Below are positions 29,554-42,340 of a stretch of 64,000 nucleotides of DNA, one piece after another. This stretch comes from Adiantum capillus-veneris. Taxonomy: Eukaryota > Streptophyta > Polypodiopsida > Polypodiales > Pteridaceae. Below the pieces are notes generated by a model. The model was not told the DNA's origin. It ran no database searches and was given only the letters and a program-made list of their open reading frames with translations. Where the stretch lies: positions 144,698,711-144,762,710 of the forward strand of contig CM043966.1 of NCBI GenBank assembly GCA_014529385.2, in the 5' to 3' direction. Numbering within the stretch: position 1 is the first letter of the stretch; each line of letters starts with the position of its first letter. Made by a program: the position numbers and the translations under genes.

Positions 29554-31375
29554 CACATTCTCAAGAAGGGGGGTAGCTTGACCTCTGAGATATCTTTTTT
29601 TAAGCATGAGAAGCTATGTACCTTGTTGTCCAAGCTCTTCTCTTGACACACAACCCATCTGCTAAAACTTTGCAACTTATGGGCTTAACTGGTCAGTTTA
29701 CTATCCAGTTAATGTGTTGGGGTCGCATTCTATAATCCTCTGTCTAAGCCTCAACACAAATTTACCTAATATTGACGGAATTTAAGTCATCTTGTAGCAG
29801 TTGTCAGTATTAGCAATTATTGGCACCAGTTATAATCTCGCTCGCCCTTGGCTTTAATTGTCCTTGGCATCATTCAGATCACGTATTAGACATTAAAGCT
29901 TAGCTTATGCTCCTATATTCATCCTTAGTCTTATCATATCAATTAAATTTTAACCTCAACAGTTGATGTCACTTAAATTTTATTCAACTGCTCACGTTAT
30001 GCATTTCTGAGTAAACTTTCCCAATTCTGGCCATTACATCTTGAAGCTATGAAATAAAAGCTCATAACACACCTGTTGCAATCCACTCCTTAAATTTCTT
30101 AAATTTTAGGGATGTGATTTTTAGGTATCTTACAATACATCATTGGAATTTTGGGTTACACAGGTTGAAAATGTTTTTGATTATGCACTTTTTGATGTTT
30201 AGCTGAGTACTAAATATGCATTGCCAATAGCACTTTGTCACAAAATATGGCACTGATAGATAAACAAAATTGACTTGTATTGGTTTGAGGAATAACATCG
30301 GCAACTTTTGGACAATATGGTTGATGTAATCTGCATGAATTCTCAAACTTCTTGAGGAGTTACTTGCGACCCCCATGAGCAAGCAAGCAGGCTTGGTCTA
30401 GCTTCTCATATAGAGTTGGCTAAAGACTCTTAGGTTTCCTTTTTATCATTGTTTGAGTATAATACATTTTGCACTTTACTCTAGATACGATTATGATAAA
30501 TTGATTATTCCTTTCAAATCACGAAAGAATTTGGCTATATATAGCTTGAATGAATCGAAAGGTATAAAAGAGTGCTCTACTCTTTAAACAACACTTGAAG
30601 TGTGAAACAAGGTGAACCTATGAAAGAACTAGATCTTCTCTTCTAGTACATGTCATTCTCTTATTGCGAGAATGAATGATCTACCCTTAGAAGGCTTGGA
30701 TGATTTGAGTACTCTATGTATAAATGTTAATTAGGATCTCAACTGCCTTGGACATTTGTGAACACTCAACTCCCTTGTAAAGAGCAAGGTTATGCTCATT
30801 ATTGTTGGGGTTGGTTGCACCTAAGCTATATGAGTATACCTACTTTGATGGTTCTTGGACAAAGACCCTCAAATTTTTTACCTTCCTATAAGAGCATTCC
30901 TTCCTTCTACTATGAATACTAGTTTTTTGGCTATGGTAGATGGGCATGGTGTTGCATATGTTGTTTAAAAGTACTCTTGTTTTAGATGACAGATCAATAT
31001 GTTCCTTCTCTTTTTGTTAGAGTAGAGTCTAAAGATGCATATTAGGTGCTCATCTAGCTCAACGGTTAAATTTGATGCATGTAAACCTGAAGAGCCAACA
31101 AGTCATTCAACTTAAGTTTTGATGTGTCTTCTTGACAAGGGCTAGGTGGATGTTTGTTGACAATGGGGGAATCCAGTTTGAAAAAGAGGTGGATTAAGGA
31201 ATGACAATTCTTGTATAAATTATTGAAATGCTGAATGTTTTGACTTGCCTTTGAAGTTGAAAGCCCAATTAGGTTTGTGTTTAAGGTATAGTTGGAGCTG
31301 GCTTCTTTTGGCTAGTTTGGTTATTGAGTTATAAACCACAGTTTGTTGAGAATGTATCTAGGAGAAGTAAACTTG
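29551..31375. other. intergenic, no recognisable gene
   Basis: AT-rich, with only short frames. I see no motif, repeat array or RNA gene here. Confidence 0.5.
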
Positions 31376-31684
31376 TCCTCTCTTCTCCCTCTCTTAGCTT
31401 CCTCTGTTTCTCTCTCTATCTCTACCTCTCTCTCCTTCTCCTCTCTCTCCCTTTCCCCCTATTTCCTCTTCTCTACCTCTCCCTCTCTCCTTCTCTCTCT
31501 CTGAAATTTCTCTCCCTGTGCCTCCCTTTGACTCTCCTCTCTCCCTCCCTCCCTCTCTACTCTTTCTCTCTCTTCCTCTTTCTCTCTCTACCTCTCTCCC
31601 TCTCTCTCTACTCGCTCCCTCTCTTCTTTGACTCTTTCTCTCTCCCCACTCTCTCCCTCTCTCTCTCTCTCCCTCTCTCTCTCA
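31376..31684 (+). repeat. pyrimidine-rich (CT/CCT)n tract
   Basis: About 300 bp of imperfect CTCT and CCCT repeats that run directly into integrase-coding sequence at 31685. Confidence 0.9.
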
Positions 31685-32380
31685 ATTCTGGAGTTTGCTT
31701 ACAATAGTGCTAAACATGTTAGCACTAAGTTCAGTCCTTTCATTCTTATGTATGATTTCCATCCTAGATCTACTATCACAGTTGGTATGGCCACTGAGAA
31801 ACTTCAACATGTTAAGGATTTTTTACAAGATCATATGGACATGCTTCAGCTTGCTCGACAGAATGTTCGACAAGCACAAGATCGCTATAATAATTATGCT
31901 GATGAGAAGCGACATCAAGTAGTCTTCCACGAAGGAGACTATGTCTTTTTACGTGTTCCTGAGCATTCAAAAAGTCTAAAAATAGGACCCACTCCTAAGT
32001 TGTCGCCAAGATTTTTTGGGCCCTTTAAGATACTCAAGTGAGTTGGTTCCTTGGCGTACAAGTTGGAGCTTCCACCCAACTCTCGTATTCATCCGGTATT
32101 TCATGTAAGCCGTTTACGTGAACGCTTACTATGGGACGACAATGTTGTTGACCAAGGTGTTTTGGTTGATAATATTGAACCTCTTGCCTTACCACATGAA
32201 CCCGAACGAATCATGGATTCAAATGACTTACGTACATGTCATCATGTTCGGCATCAAGTGTTGGTTAAGTGGAAAGATCGTCCAAAAGAAGGGGTGACTT
32301 GGGAAAATGTGTTTACTCTTAAAAAGAGATTCCCTACCTTTGTTTTCGAGGAAGAAAACTCTTCTTCAAAGGGGAAGTAA
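31685..32380 (+). pseudogene. chromovirus integrase C-terminus and chromodomain, 5'-truncated
   Basis: The frame opens right at the end of the CT tract with ILEFAYNSAKH, the normal sequence just after the integrase catalytic E region. It continues through the YADEKRH and GPFKIL segment, where a TGA (32039-32041) interrupts it. The same frame then gives YKLELPPNSRIHPVFHVSRL and a chromodomain-like end (VLVKWKDRPKEGVTWEN), stopping at TAA 32378-32380. The upstream pol is absent. This element is distinct from the one at 1-5462. The TGA again fits a mutated CGA. Confidence 0.88.
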
Positions 32381-32560
32381 TGTTAGGACAAGGGTCCTAG
32401 GACTAGGGAGTCACAGACTTGATTGGCCAGGCGGTCGGACTAGATAGTGTGGATAGGGGATCCGTCTAGGGCAAGGGGCTAGGAGTTCGCCTATATAAAG
32501 GGTGGCAGGGAGGAGGATCCTATGAGTCTAGTTCCCTAGTTTTTTCAATAAATTATATTT
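32381..32560 (+). repeat. LTR start of the truncated chromovirus
   Basis: TGTTAGGACAAGGG begins right after a purine run (aaaggggaag) and the stop codon, as expected for a 3' LTR. A TATATAAA box lies at 32492-32499 and a CAATAAA signal near 32545. The right border is not determined; the end given is where LTR-like features stop. Confidence 0.55.
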
Positions 32561-33084
32561 AAATATAATATAAATATTTTACATACTAATTAGACTATTA
32601 ATTTACTAAAACACTTCTAGATTATATCCCATAGTAGATTGTTTGTGCCAAAGTTTTAGCCTTATGGTCCTAGATTTAGCCAAGTGGTCAACACACATAG
32701 AGCCAAGTGCACACTGTGCCAAGAAATTTGGTCACCACTTCACTTGCCAAAGTTTAGGCCGTGTGGTCAATCCTAAGTTTCCATTTTTCTTATTGTGTCA
32801 TAAGAGAAAATAGTTCTCTTTTGTAACACTTTACCACGTGGCGAACCCTTGTTCCCATAGTCAGGCACTTCGAGCCACAAGAAACCCTTTAGTTCAAGCC
32901 TTTGAAAAAATGATGTTTAAGAGCTCAAAAATCCATTGTCATTTAGGAGTGTCTAAAACTAGCTTCTTGGCAGTTCAGGGAGAAAACGGTCAAAGTTTTG
33001 TACATAGTTTTGAATTTTTCAATCCGGACATTGGAAAGCAAGGTCCTGCAATACTTTCATTTGGACATTGGGCATTAAAACTAG
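32561..33084. other. AT-rich intergenic and degenerate repeat
   Basis: AT-rich DNA followed by text resembling degenerate versions of the minisatellite to its right (ccaagtggtc, ccacttcacttg). No gene seen. Confidence 0.4.
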
Positions 33085-34262
33085 GTCTCTCACTTGTCCA
33101 AGCTATGCTCTGATACAATAAAGACTTTTGGTTTCAAGATGCACCACTTGTCCAACCTTGATTCCATTAAAAGAAGTAAGGGCTACTTGGATAGTGGGAA
33201 GCAAGGTCCTACGGCAGTTCACCTTGTATGTTGGCCATTACAACCAGGTCCACCACTTGTCTAAGCTACGCTCTAATAGAGCAAGGGGGTTTTGGTTTCA
33301 GAATCCATCACTTGTCCAACCTTGCTTTGGGAAGCAAGATCCTATAGTAGTTCCCCTTAGACATTGGCCATTATAACTAGGTCCACCACTTCTCAAGCTA
33401 CGCTATAATAGAGCAAGGGGATTTTGGTTTCAGAATCCACCACTTGTCCAACCTTGCTTTGGGAAACAAGGTCCTACAATAGTTCACTTTGGACATTCAC
33501 CATTACAAATAGGTCCACCACTTGTCCAAGCTATACTCTAATAGAGAAAGGGGGTTTTGGTTTCAGGATCCACCACTTGGTCCACCAATTGTCCAACCTT
33601 GCATTGGAAAGCAAGGTCCTACAATAGTTCACTTTGAACATTCACCATTACAATTAGCTCCACCACTTGTCCAAGCTATGCTCTAATATAGCAAAAAGAT
33701 TTTGGTTTCAAGATCCACCACTTGGTCTACAAGACCTTGCTTTGGAAAGTAAGGTCTTGCCGTAGTTCATCTTGGACATTGGATATTAAAACTAGGCCCA
33801 CCACTTGTCCAAGATATTCTCTAATATAACAAGGGGTTTTTGTTTTCAAGATCCACCACTTTTCCAACCTTGCTTCCATTAAAGGAAGAAAGGGCTACGT
33901 AAACATTGGGAAGTAAGGTAGCAAGGTCATCTAGTAGTTTACCTTTGGACATTGGGAATTTTTAAACTAGGTACACCACTTGTCTAAGCTATGCTATGAT
34001 ATAGAAAGGGGGTTTTAGTTTCAAGATCCACCATTTTTCCAAACTTGCAAGACTCAAGGGCTGCTTGGACATTGGAAAGCAAGGTATTATAGTAGTTGAT
34101 AGGTGACACTGGGCATTAGAACCAGGTCCACCACTTGTCCATGCTATGCTCTAATATAGCAAGGGGGTTTTGGTATCTCTAAGCACCAAATAGTCCACCA
34201 ATTATCCAACCTTGATTCCATTGAAAGAAGCAAGGGCTATCACTTCTTAAAGGAAGGCATCG
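33085..34262 (+). repeat. minisatellite, eight diverged units of 132-175 bp
   Basis: Units recur with CACTTGTCCAAGCTATGCTC near their starts at 33091, 33254, 33387, 33519, 33664, 33802, 33977 and 34132. Each contains GGTTTTGGTTTCAAGATCCA, then CCAACCTTGC, then AAGCAAGGTCCTA. Unit length varies through small indels. No protein-coding frame is shared between units. Confidence 0.9.
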
Positions 34263-34426
34263 CGCATTGGCACAAGATTACTAGCTCTTCATCTATTGCC
34301 ACACCATGGGTGGTTTAATCTCAAGGTCCACCACTTGTCCAACCTATGCATGTTGTGTGATTTTTTGTTCAAAGAGAATTTGTCTATGACTATGGATTTA
34401 ACAAGGTCATCATTTTCACTTACAAG

Positions 34427-35203
34427 ATGGACTTTGAATGTGGGGAGAAAGTGTATATGATACTTGACAATGAAAATGTTGGTATAGGTTATGTGTGTAG
34501 AATAGATCCAGATTCCACTTGTGGTGGTACAAAGATAGGGCAAGAAAATGTTTCCATACTAGTGGAGGAATTTTTGAAGGATGCGGTCCTACATTTTCCT
34601 ACAATGGATACTTCATCTCTTCAAGGGTCATTATGGAGTGTCGTTTGATGGCTAAAGCTTCTTTTGCGATCTTCTATAATGAATGGCAACTTAATTAACC
34701 CAAACAAAAGCTACAACGGTGATGAAGAATGGGATCATTCTGATCCTCTAGTTATAGATGCAATACTTATAACAAGCCCATAATTTGAAACATTGATTCT
34801 ATAATCTTGGAGAAATCAGAGGGTCCTTTTAAAAGATGACACAATGATGCAAACTGTGAATGAAGGGACCATCTTATATGTATTTCCACATGATTATATC
34901 AACTTTCAAGAACTTGGTCATGATTGTGTGGGTGTGGGTATTGAAAGGGCAAATGCAAGCATTGATGATGTGGTTGAAGTGGATAGTGTCACTTTGCTAA
35001 AGTGGCCCATCAAGCAGACAACAATGTTGAATGGGAGCCCATTACAATGGTTTGTTCTTGTTGATGGCATGCATGCTAAATATGAGGATGTATCCAATGA
35101 TGACAATGTTGGAAAAAAACTTGATGGGAGTAATGTTGTCCATTTGTCAAGGAAGAGACAATACACTTTCATCAACATGACTCAAAAATCAAGAGAACCA
35201 TGA
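34427..35203 (+). other. two unrecognised frames, possible transposon relic
   Basis: Frames at 34427-34648 (73 codons) and 34844-35203 (119 codons) have balanced, protein-like composition. The first contains VYMILDNENVGIGYVCRIDP and the second VTLLKWPIKQTTMLNGSPLQ. The pattern faintly recalls a domain found beside plant CACTA-type transposases, but I cannot confirm that. They are not in the same frame and no splice signals are obvious. Confidence 0.3.
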
Positions 35204-38200
35204 ACTTCCACTTTTTATCTATCAAACAAATCAATTCAAAGAGTCTCATGCATTGATTGTTGTGCAAAAAGATGTTACCAATTTGCAGATCGTGATATGG
35301 TGAAAAGGTTACGGCAAGAATTTTGGGGAGAGTCTCAAAAATCACACACTAATTATGTTTATGATGTTATTTCTATATGGCTATCAGAAAGATGAGAAGT
35401 CACGATACCAATTCAAGGTAAATCACTCTATTGTTTGCTGTAGAGCATGGTATGAGCTACATGGAATACCAAAGACATCATTTACTAGTACAAGGAGGAC
35501 TTTGAAAATGGTGTGCGCCAATATGTGCATGGGAACACATGTATGTTGAGAAGAGGACTTCAACATACTAGTTTAGCAAGTGCGAAAAAAAGCTCTGAGA
35601 AGGTACTTATGTGGATATGCCTCAACCTTCGTTCTTTTCCCTTTTTACTTGATTTTTTTGTTTATGAATAAAAGTAAAACAATAGTACTACTTATCATTA
35701 TAAAACATAAATAATAGAGACACTTCTTACTTTATTCTCAACATTATCATATTCCTATCGTCTTGTCATTTTTTCCACATTTATTCCCGCATGTGGCTGT
35801 GCTATGCGCTCACCATCTTAGTTTGCATATTAATCAATGCACAATCTTGTATTGTCCTTCCATCATGAATGGATTGGCAGTATTCCTAGTGTGTTGCCTC
35901 CAAGCTCCACATGATATAGAAGGGTGCTTAGGGCCACTCTTCTTGTTGCCTGCCCGGACCTCCTCAGTACTTCATACAAAATCAGCTCCATTAGCATCCA
36001 CAAGCAAACACAGAGAAGTTGAAAGCACAAACAAGAATGAAGAAGTTTTGAACCATATTCCAAGGTATGCCTTGAGAACAAGAGAACCTAGTAAGGATCT
36101 CCAACATCAAGGATGTGCTCCAAAGGGTGAAATTGCACAATTATTTCACATTGCTTCCCTATGAGATTGACTATCAGAGAGCACACAAACTATTAACTAT
36201 GATGACAAAAGAAGGAACAACCCTTACAACAGATGCCAAAAAATGATAAAATGAAAGTCAAAATCACATAAGATATTAATATGGAGGCTTTCAAAGTCTC
36301 TTCCAAAGGAGAATCCATGAGAGAGAGAGAAAATCTTCACCAAGACTTGGTCTAGGGCTACCTTCTTCGATTTGATCATAAAAGAACTTGAGATTCCCCT
36401 CAGAATGTACCAATAGCACTTTAGTTTTAGAAAGACCATACCTCCCAATTATATAACTCTTAGCCGTGCAGTTGTAGCAACATTTACAAGTCTCATGCAA
36501 ACAAGGCCAAAGAGGGCCATCAATTATGCAAAGTGATTCAAAGACAATATCACTAAGATGCCAAAGCTAAAGAAAAGCGAGGAGGTTCCTTACATAGGAG
36601 GTGATGAAGCTCTAACAAGGATTACCTACCATGCATTAGGTATGGTAGATTATCTTACCATGTACTTCTAAACAAAACCAGTGATGAAACCAAAGATAGA
36701 AGAACAACAACAGAAGAGGTAAGAAAAGAGAACAAAAGTAACTCCAATCAAGACAAGGATACAATGGAAGGAGTCGTAGCATGAGCAATCATCCAATTCA
36801 AGTGACTTAGAATCTTCAAAGTCTCACGGAAATCAAGAAAAGGAAAGACGTACAAAGCAATAAGCAAAGAAGGAACCCAAGAAGAGAAAAGAACCTCCTC
36901 TAGAGAAAACTTCACAAAAGAAGGCAAGAATGGAGAGACAAGCAAAGAGGTTTGCTAGAGACAAGAACCTTGTTGAGGAACTTAGGTTCCACTAAGAGAG
37001 ACATGCAAAGGAGAAACCTAAAAAAGCAGAGATACAAAGGCAAAAGGATGTGGCAAAAGATGCAACCAAGAGGCTTCAAGAAGAAGAAAGATTAAAAATT
37101 GAAGAGCAAGCTGTTGCAAGCTCTTCTACTAACCACATCAACAATTAATCTAGCCAAAACTACAATAACAATAAGCTGTCAATCCGAAGGCGTAGCTAAC
37201 GTGACTAAGGCATGGAGGCTTTGAGAGATGCAATATCTCAAGGAAAGTCGGATCCGAATCTTAAAGGACTCTCTAGATAACAATTCAAGAACCTTATTCT
37301 CAAGTAAAACACAACAATCTCAATCTGCATAAGACATCCAATCGAACCTCAACTTGCTATTGTGCACATCACAACTCAACAAAGATGATTGTCATCCATT
37401 GTGCATTGTGCACTACATGCATAAGAGGGTTAGGAAAAATCAGCCTCCCTATGTTAACCAATGAGGGAACCCCTTCAACATGGCTAGATAGTAGTATGCT
37501 TCCCAATCGTAGGATGGGAAATCCAATCCTCAAGAGTCACCCTAGAGAGTGACACCTTGTTGACAATGAGTGACCTAAAGAAAAATGCAAAAATAAAAAA
37601 TCTTTATCTGGACCTAAAGAGTCAAGAAAGAGAGCAATTCTAATTTTGATAAGCAACCACCTCAATGAATGTAGTACGTACTCTCATGGAAAGAAGACTT
37701 CCATATAGTAAAATGATGGCCATCCAACTAAGGCCATCAAAGTCCCTAGACACGAGAATACCAATGTGAAAGGCATGAGATAAACACACCCTACTCTACA
37801 CTCCTATGGTGTTACATCCCCATAAATGCCATTGAAAAAATTTCAATTGTTATTAATTAGCAAATTTTAGTAGGTTCCGACGTCAGATGCTATCTATAGC
37901 TTTCTCTATTGAGCTCTACACTCTGTTATAGTCAGATTTCATATTTGTTAGTTACAACATGCTAAATTAGCATATTCAGCCCATCGATGGTCAACTACTA
38001 AAACACAAAAATATCGAGAGAAACTTAAGTTTAAACGAACAGCTTTCACCCAAGATCACAATGCATTTTTCGATGGTTGAGACGCACAAGAGATCATTGA
38101 GAGGATGCACAAGACAGCCTTAATATATAAGCTGCAGAAATACAAGAGGCGAAACACATTAGGAAAATTGTAACTCCTAATATCAATGTGTCCTTTTAGA

Positions 38201-40957
38201 AATTGCAAAAGTGGCTTTTACACCTTAGCCATCTGAAAACAAATTTTGATCTTCAGTTTTAAACTCTACTAATCAGTTTGGATTTCAAAATAGGTAAATA
38301 TTAACGAGCTAAATAGAGCTCCAAATATGCAAAGTTGTCGTCCCTGGTATGACCTAAGCAAGCCTTCTGATATGTGTAGGGCTTTTGGCAGCCTTTTGCG
38401 CATTGCCCTCTACGAGACCTCATTGCCATGGTATTGCAAGGAGTCGAAAAGCAAGACTAGGATTATCTATCTTCAAGTTTGATTCAAGCATCCCTTGTAC
38501 TCCAAATCACAATCAAAAAGCAAGATTTGTATTAAAACTTGTTTATGCAACGGTCTATCTTCAACATAATTTATTTTTCATCTCACCTCAATCTCTAGCA
38601 ACCGTCCAATGTGGATGCCACAAATCTCATCCATATCTCGACAAATACTAGCAAACGCCCCTGAGCCTTTCTATGCTAAACCTGTCACAACTCTAAAAAG
38701 ACTCAATGTGAATTAACTTATGCGACCGTCTGCTTACCATGACAAATGTTAAATCATAAATGCAAAATCTTCCAACCCCTTCCTTTACTAAACTTGTCTC
38801 AATTCTTAAAAGGCACATTGTAGAATTACGTAATTCACATGTGACAAATGTTCATGACTTGATTTTGAATCACATTTGAGCTAGCAGCACGTATTTAGCC
38901 CTGCAACATCAGAAGCGACTGTATCTATACTGACAGATCATTTTCCTACCTTTGAACAAGCATCCCTTATGCATGCCATCAGGAGGCCTCACCTTGTTTT
39001 GTGTGCCTCCCATTAGTAATCTTGCCAGGAAAATCGAAGGCAAACGGTCCTGTCACTCATTATCATAGGCTTTAGCAGACCTCTTCATTTGATGCAGTTC
39101 CCAAGGAGCTGTCTCCAACAGTCATGCACCACTGCACTGTTCTTGCTTAATTACTTGCTCATGTCACTGCATGCACAAGCTTCCAACTATACAGCACTGT
39201 TCTTCTGTATTGTTGCACCCCTGTGGTAAGATCCACCACCATTTTTCACCAAACATCCCTGGCAATCAATGTTTACCTGTGGAGTAACATTGTCAAGTTC
39301 TGCTTCTTTAGTACCTGTGTTGTCACATTGTACCTGCTGCTTCATTCATAGCGCGCCATTGTTTGTCACCTCATCGCCATCATGCAATAGCGGCACTCTG
39401 GCTATGCGGTAATGAAAACAGCAGCTCCGAAAATTTCTGCCCACAGTTTACCTTCACTGTCAACCACAACATGCCGCACTTTTGTGTCTCGCAACATCAG
39501 TGCACTTTTGTCCAGAGCAACACTCTACGTCTCTTCTTCAAGGGTGTGCTTTGTCTCTTTGTAGCCTTGTGACCACTGGAACGAAGGGGCCACTAACACA
39601 ATGCATTATGAAACTGAAAACACATCGAGTAATTGCCTTCATACTAGAGCTTTCAAATGCAAATAGGTTAAGAATGGAGGAAAGTGGGACCAACATAGAA
39701 ATTGCACTACAAAGAATGGTGCTCACAACGATACGCAAGAACATACAATAGCTGAAACTCTTGCACACTTGAGTGCACTCCTTAAGAGTGTTACGACTCT
39801 TGCACACTTGAGTGGACTCCTTAGAGTGTTACGACTTCAGGAACACCCACAGAATGGTTGTCATTAACAAAACGGTTAGGCAGTAGAAAGCATGTGTGAA
39901 AAACAATCAAGGTGGAAAGGTACGTAGTGTACGGTACAGAATCAGTACCTATGGAACATTGTACGACAAAACTTTCAAGGTACGCAATCAGTACGTACCT
40001 TTTGTAGTGGACATCTGATGATCAAAAATTTGATGAAATGATTCACAATGCATAAATGAAGACCTGAATTTTATTACTTAAACAAGTCTCATTAAAGTGT
40101 TACACACTGCACTTGCCACTCTAGTCCCTAATGACTACAAAACTGACTCCCTAAAAAAACACCTGCAAAACAATGATACCGTACAGATTCGCACAGTGCA
40201 TATGGATTCGTAGAGTACGGATGTACGATACTATGCGGGTCAATACGTGCGTATGGATGCAACCTTGTATTTAAATAATTAGGAATAACAAGAGAATATA
40301 AGTGCCACATGCGAGCTACTGACACTGCAAGAAGCTGTTTCATAATGGCTACTATTATCTAAATCCTACTTCATCACCACTATCATTAACACCTAAAAGT
40401 GGTGAGAAACTTTCAACAAATTCCCACTATAATCCCCACATTGTTGATAACCGAAACATTACGAGCTGCCATAAAAAAGGGACCACATACCTATCTAGGT
40501 GCACGAGAAGATTTAGACATTTTCTCATGTTGGAAAATGGACTCTCCTGTTTTTTCTCATATAGTGCTTAACATCATGAGCTTCTGCTTGGGAGGTACCG
40601 CATACATAGCTCAGTCTGCGGGGCCTCCCTCAATGAAGCTCATGATCTTGTAAAGTCACAACATGGCAACCTGTCAAAAACCTTATGGTGGGCTAGGGGG
40701 CACAGGATCCCTATATAGTGGTCAGGGCCAGCAATCTCGTGCCCCCAGCTACACCTATCCAGGTATACAGCAAGAGCTCATGATGCTGAACAAGAATAAC
40801 ACAGCAAGAATCTGAGTAGAAACGAGGAGGTGTTGAATGTAAAAAATAGTTCACACCTTCAAAAAAGATCCAAGGCAATTTACCATCAAGTTATCTTTAA
40901 TATAATGTACATGATCACCTTATACGATGCCACATTTGCTAGAGGTGATGCAAAAAG

Positions 40958-40960
<3 letters not shown>
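35204..40960. other. long intergenic stretch, no supported gene
   Basis: 5.8 kb with only short frames. A purine-rich, K/E-coding stretch around 36960-37140 may be an old coding fragment. A small tandem pair lies at 39757-39834. I see no retroelement motif, RNA gene or other long repeat. Confidence 0.5.
39757..39834 (+). repeat. 39-bp tandem duplication
   Basis: ACTCTTGCACACTTGAGTG and the following 20 bases occur twice, with one mismatch and one missing base. Confidence 0.85.

Positions 40961-41039
<79 letters not shown>
40961..41039 (+). repeat. (CT)n microsatellite, about 39 units
   Basis: Uninterrupted CT dinucleotides. Confidence 0.97.
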
Positions 41040-41041
<2 letters not shown>

Positions 41042-41343
41042 ATGCAAAGACCAACCAGTATTTCTCCAGCATGTGCAGGCACTATCATTGAATAAAAAGG
41101 CACACTTCACCCCATGCAAGGTTGGGTCCTACTTTATTTCTAGTTGCCATCTGGTACTAAATGGACTTTTGCCTTATATGAATAGCCTTTCCCTATAAAA
41201 TCGTGTGCTTCTTTGCACCTCAGGAAACCATATTCTTAGCCACCCATAAGATGTTTCTGCATCATTCAGAAGCTTTCGGACCCATTAGCTGACCTGAACA
41301 CATGGGCACTTTGCTGGGTAACTAGCCCATTCGAGCCTAACGT

Positions 41344-42340
41344 TTGACATCGAAAGTCTCAAGAAGAATTTTCAAATACGTTGAGAACTGTGCATCGCTC
41401 AATTTTCAGGTTCACATCATACTGCATCGACATCTCACAGCGAGATTTTTGATTAATCAGAGTCCGAATCTTGCACTTGAAAAAGGCCTCAAAGTGCTGC
41501 TCATATTCTTCCTTGAGAATGAGGCACTCCTCTCTTCTACAAAAGGGTCCTCACAATGCTTTTGGGCACCTGCCTGCAGCACCGCGAGGGAAATGGGCAA
41601 GGGGAAGGTGTCAAGGCAAGAAGCGGACATCGAAATTTTCTTGCCAATAAGAATTCTCCTGCAAAGGTGGGGCAGGAAGACAACATTCCCCCTCTCTGGC
41701 CACTCAAAGGAGATGCCGGGACTTTCAGCAAGAACTCAATCAAACTCATCAATGGGAAAATTCTCAAATGCTTTACGGGATGTATGATAGAGGTAGCTGA
41801 GGAAGAACGTGCGGACACCCTTGTATTCTGGTTCTGCTCCCTTGTGGAAATACACAGTAAGGTTCTCCATTTCCTTCTGGATCTCTCTCTGCAACCACTT
41901 CAACCACTCTCTTTTTATGTGTTCCAATAGCTTTGCCTGGTTAATTTCAGGATCATCATAGCCGACCTTGGTGCACTGAATACACAAATCATTGCTCGTG
42001 ATGCGGAAGTCAGCAATTCTGTGCTCTAATCGCCTTATCTTATTGTCAACTTGCCTCCATTCTGGATGCATACCCATGCAAATTCGTGATCGGCATCCAC
42101 TCTGCCTCCTTCATAGACTATCTATCCTTTGCCGCAAACTCTTCTTACACAATTCTTCCCTGTTCTCTCTCTTGCGACCACCCTTGCAAACATAGCCTCG
42201 TCTCTTGAGATACCTGCACACAGACGCTTCTTCGAAGTGAGCTGTTCTCGGCTCTTATTTCTTCGCTTGCGCTTGCTATCCTCTACTGATTGATTCCACT
42301 TCCTTGGAAAAATCAAGTAGGTTCTAGGCATATTCCACAT
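41344..42340 (-). pseudogene. unrecognised coding relic C
   Basis: The minus strand has a 114-codon frame (41736-42077) with strongly protein-like sequence: RIADFRITSNDLCIQCTKVG, then a helical part and FFLSYLYHTSRKAFENFP. Further downstream, in another frame and after a TGA, a second protein-like piece reads ECLILKEEYEQHFEAFFKCK (about 41400-41530). Upstream, 42122-42340 gives a K/R-rich 72-codon frame. This looks like one old gene or element fragment with frameshifts and nonsense changes. I do not recognise the family. It is not a retroelement domain that I know. Confidence 0.4.

Noticed and set aside
29350-29675. Long frames rich in SLSLSL or RERERE around the GA tract (also 40830-41198)
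   Set aside because: They are translations of the dinucleotide repeat.
31324-31684. 127-codon frame rich in Leu, Ser and Pro
   Set aside because: It is produced by the pyrimidine tract and has no real composition.
35763-36164. 133-codon frame as a gene
   Set aside because: Composition is mixed (Cys/His/Leu-rich then Lys/Glu), there is no domain, and the minus strand has an equally long frame.
39900-40260. GTAC-rich stretch as a regulatory array
   Set aside because: GTAC-containing words recur, but spacing and flanks show no regular pattern.
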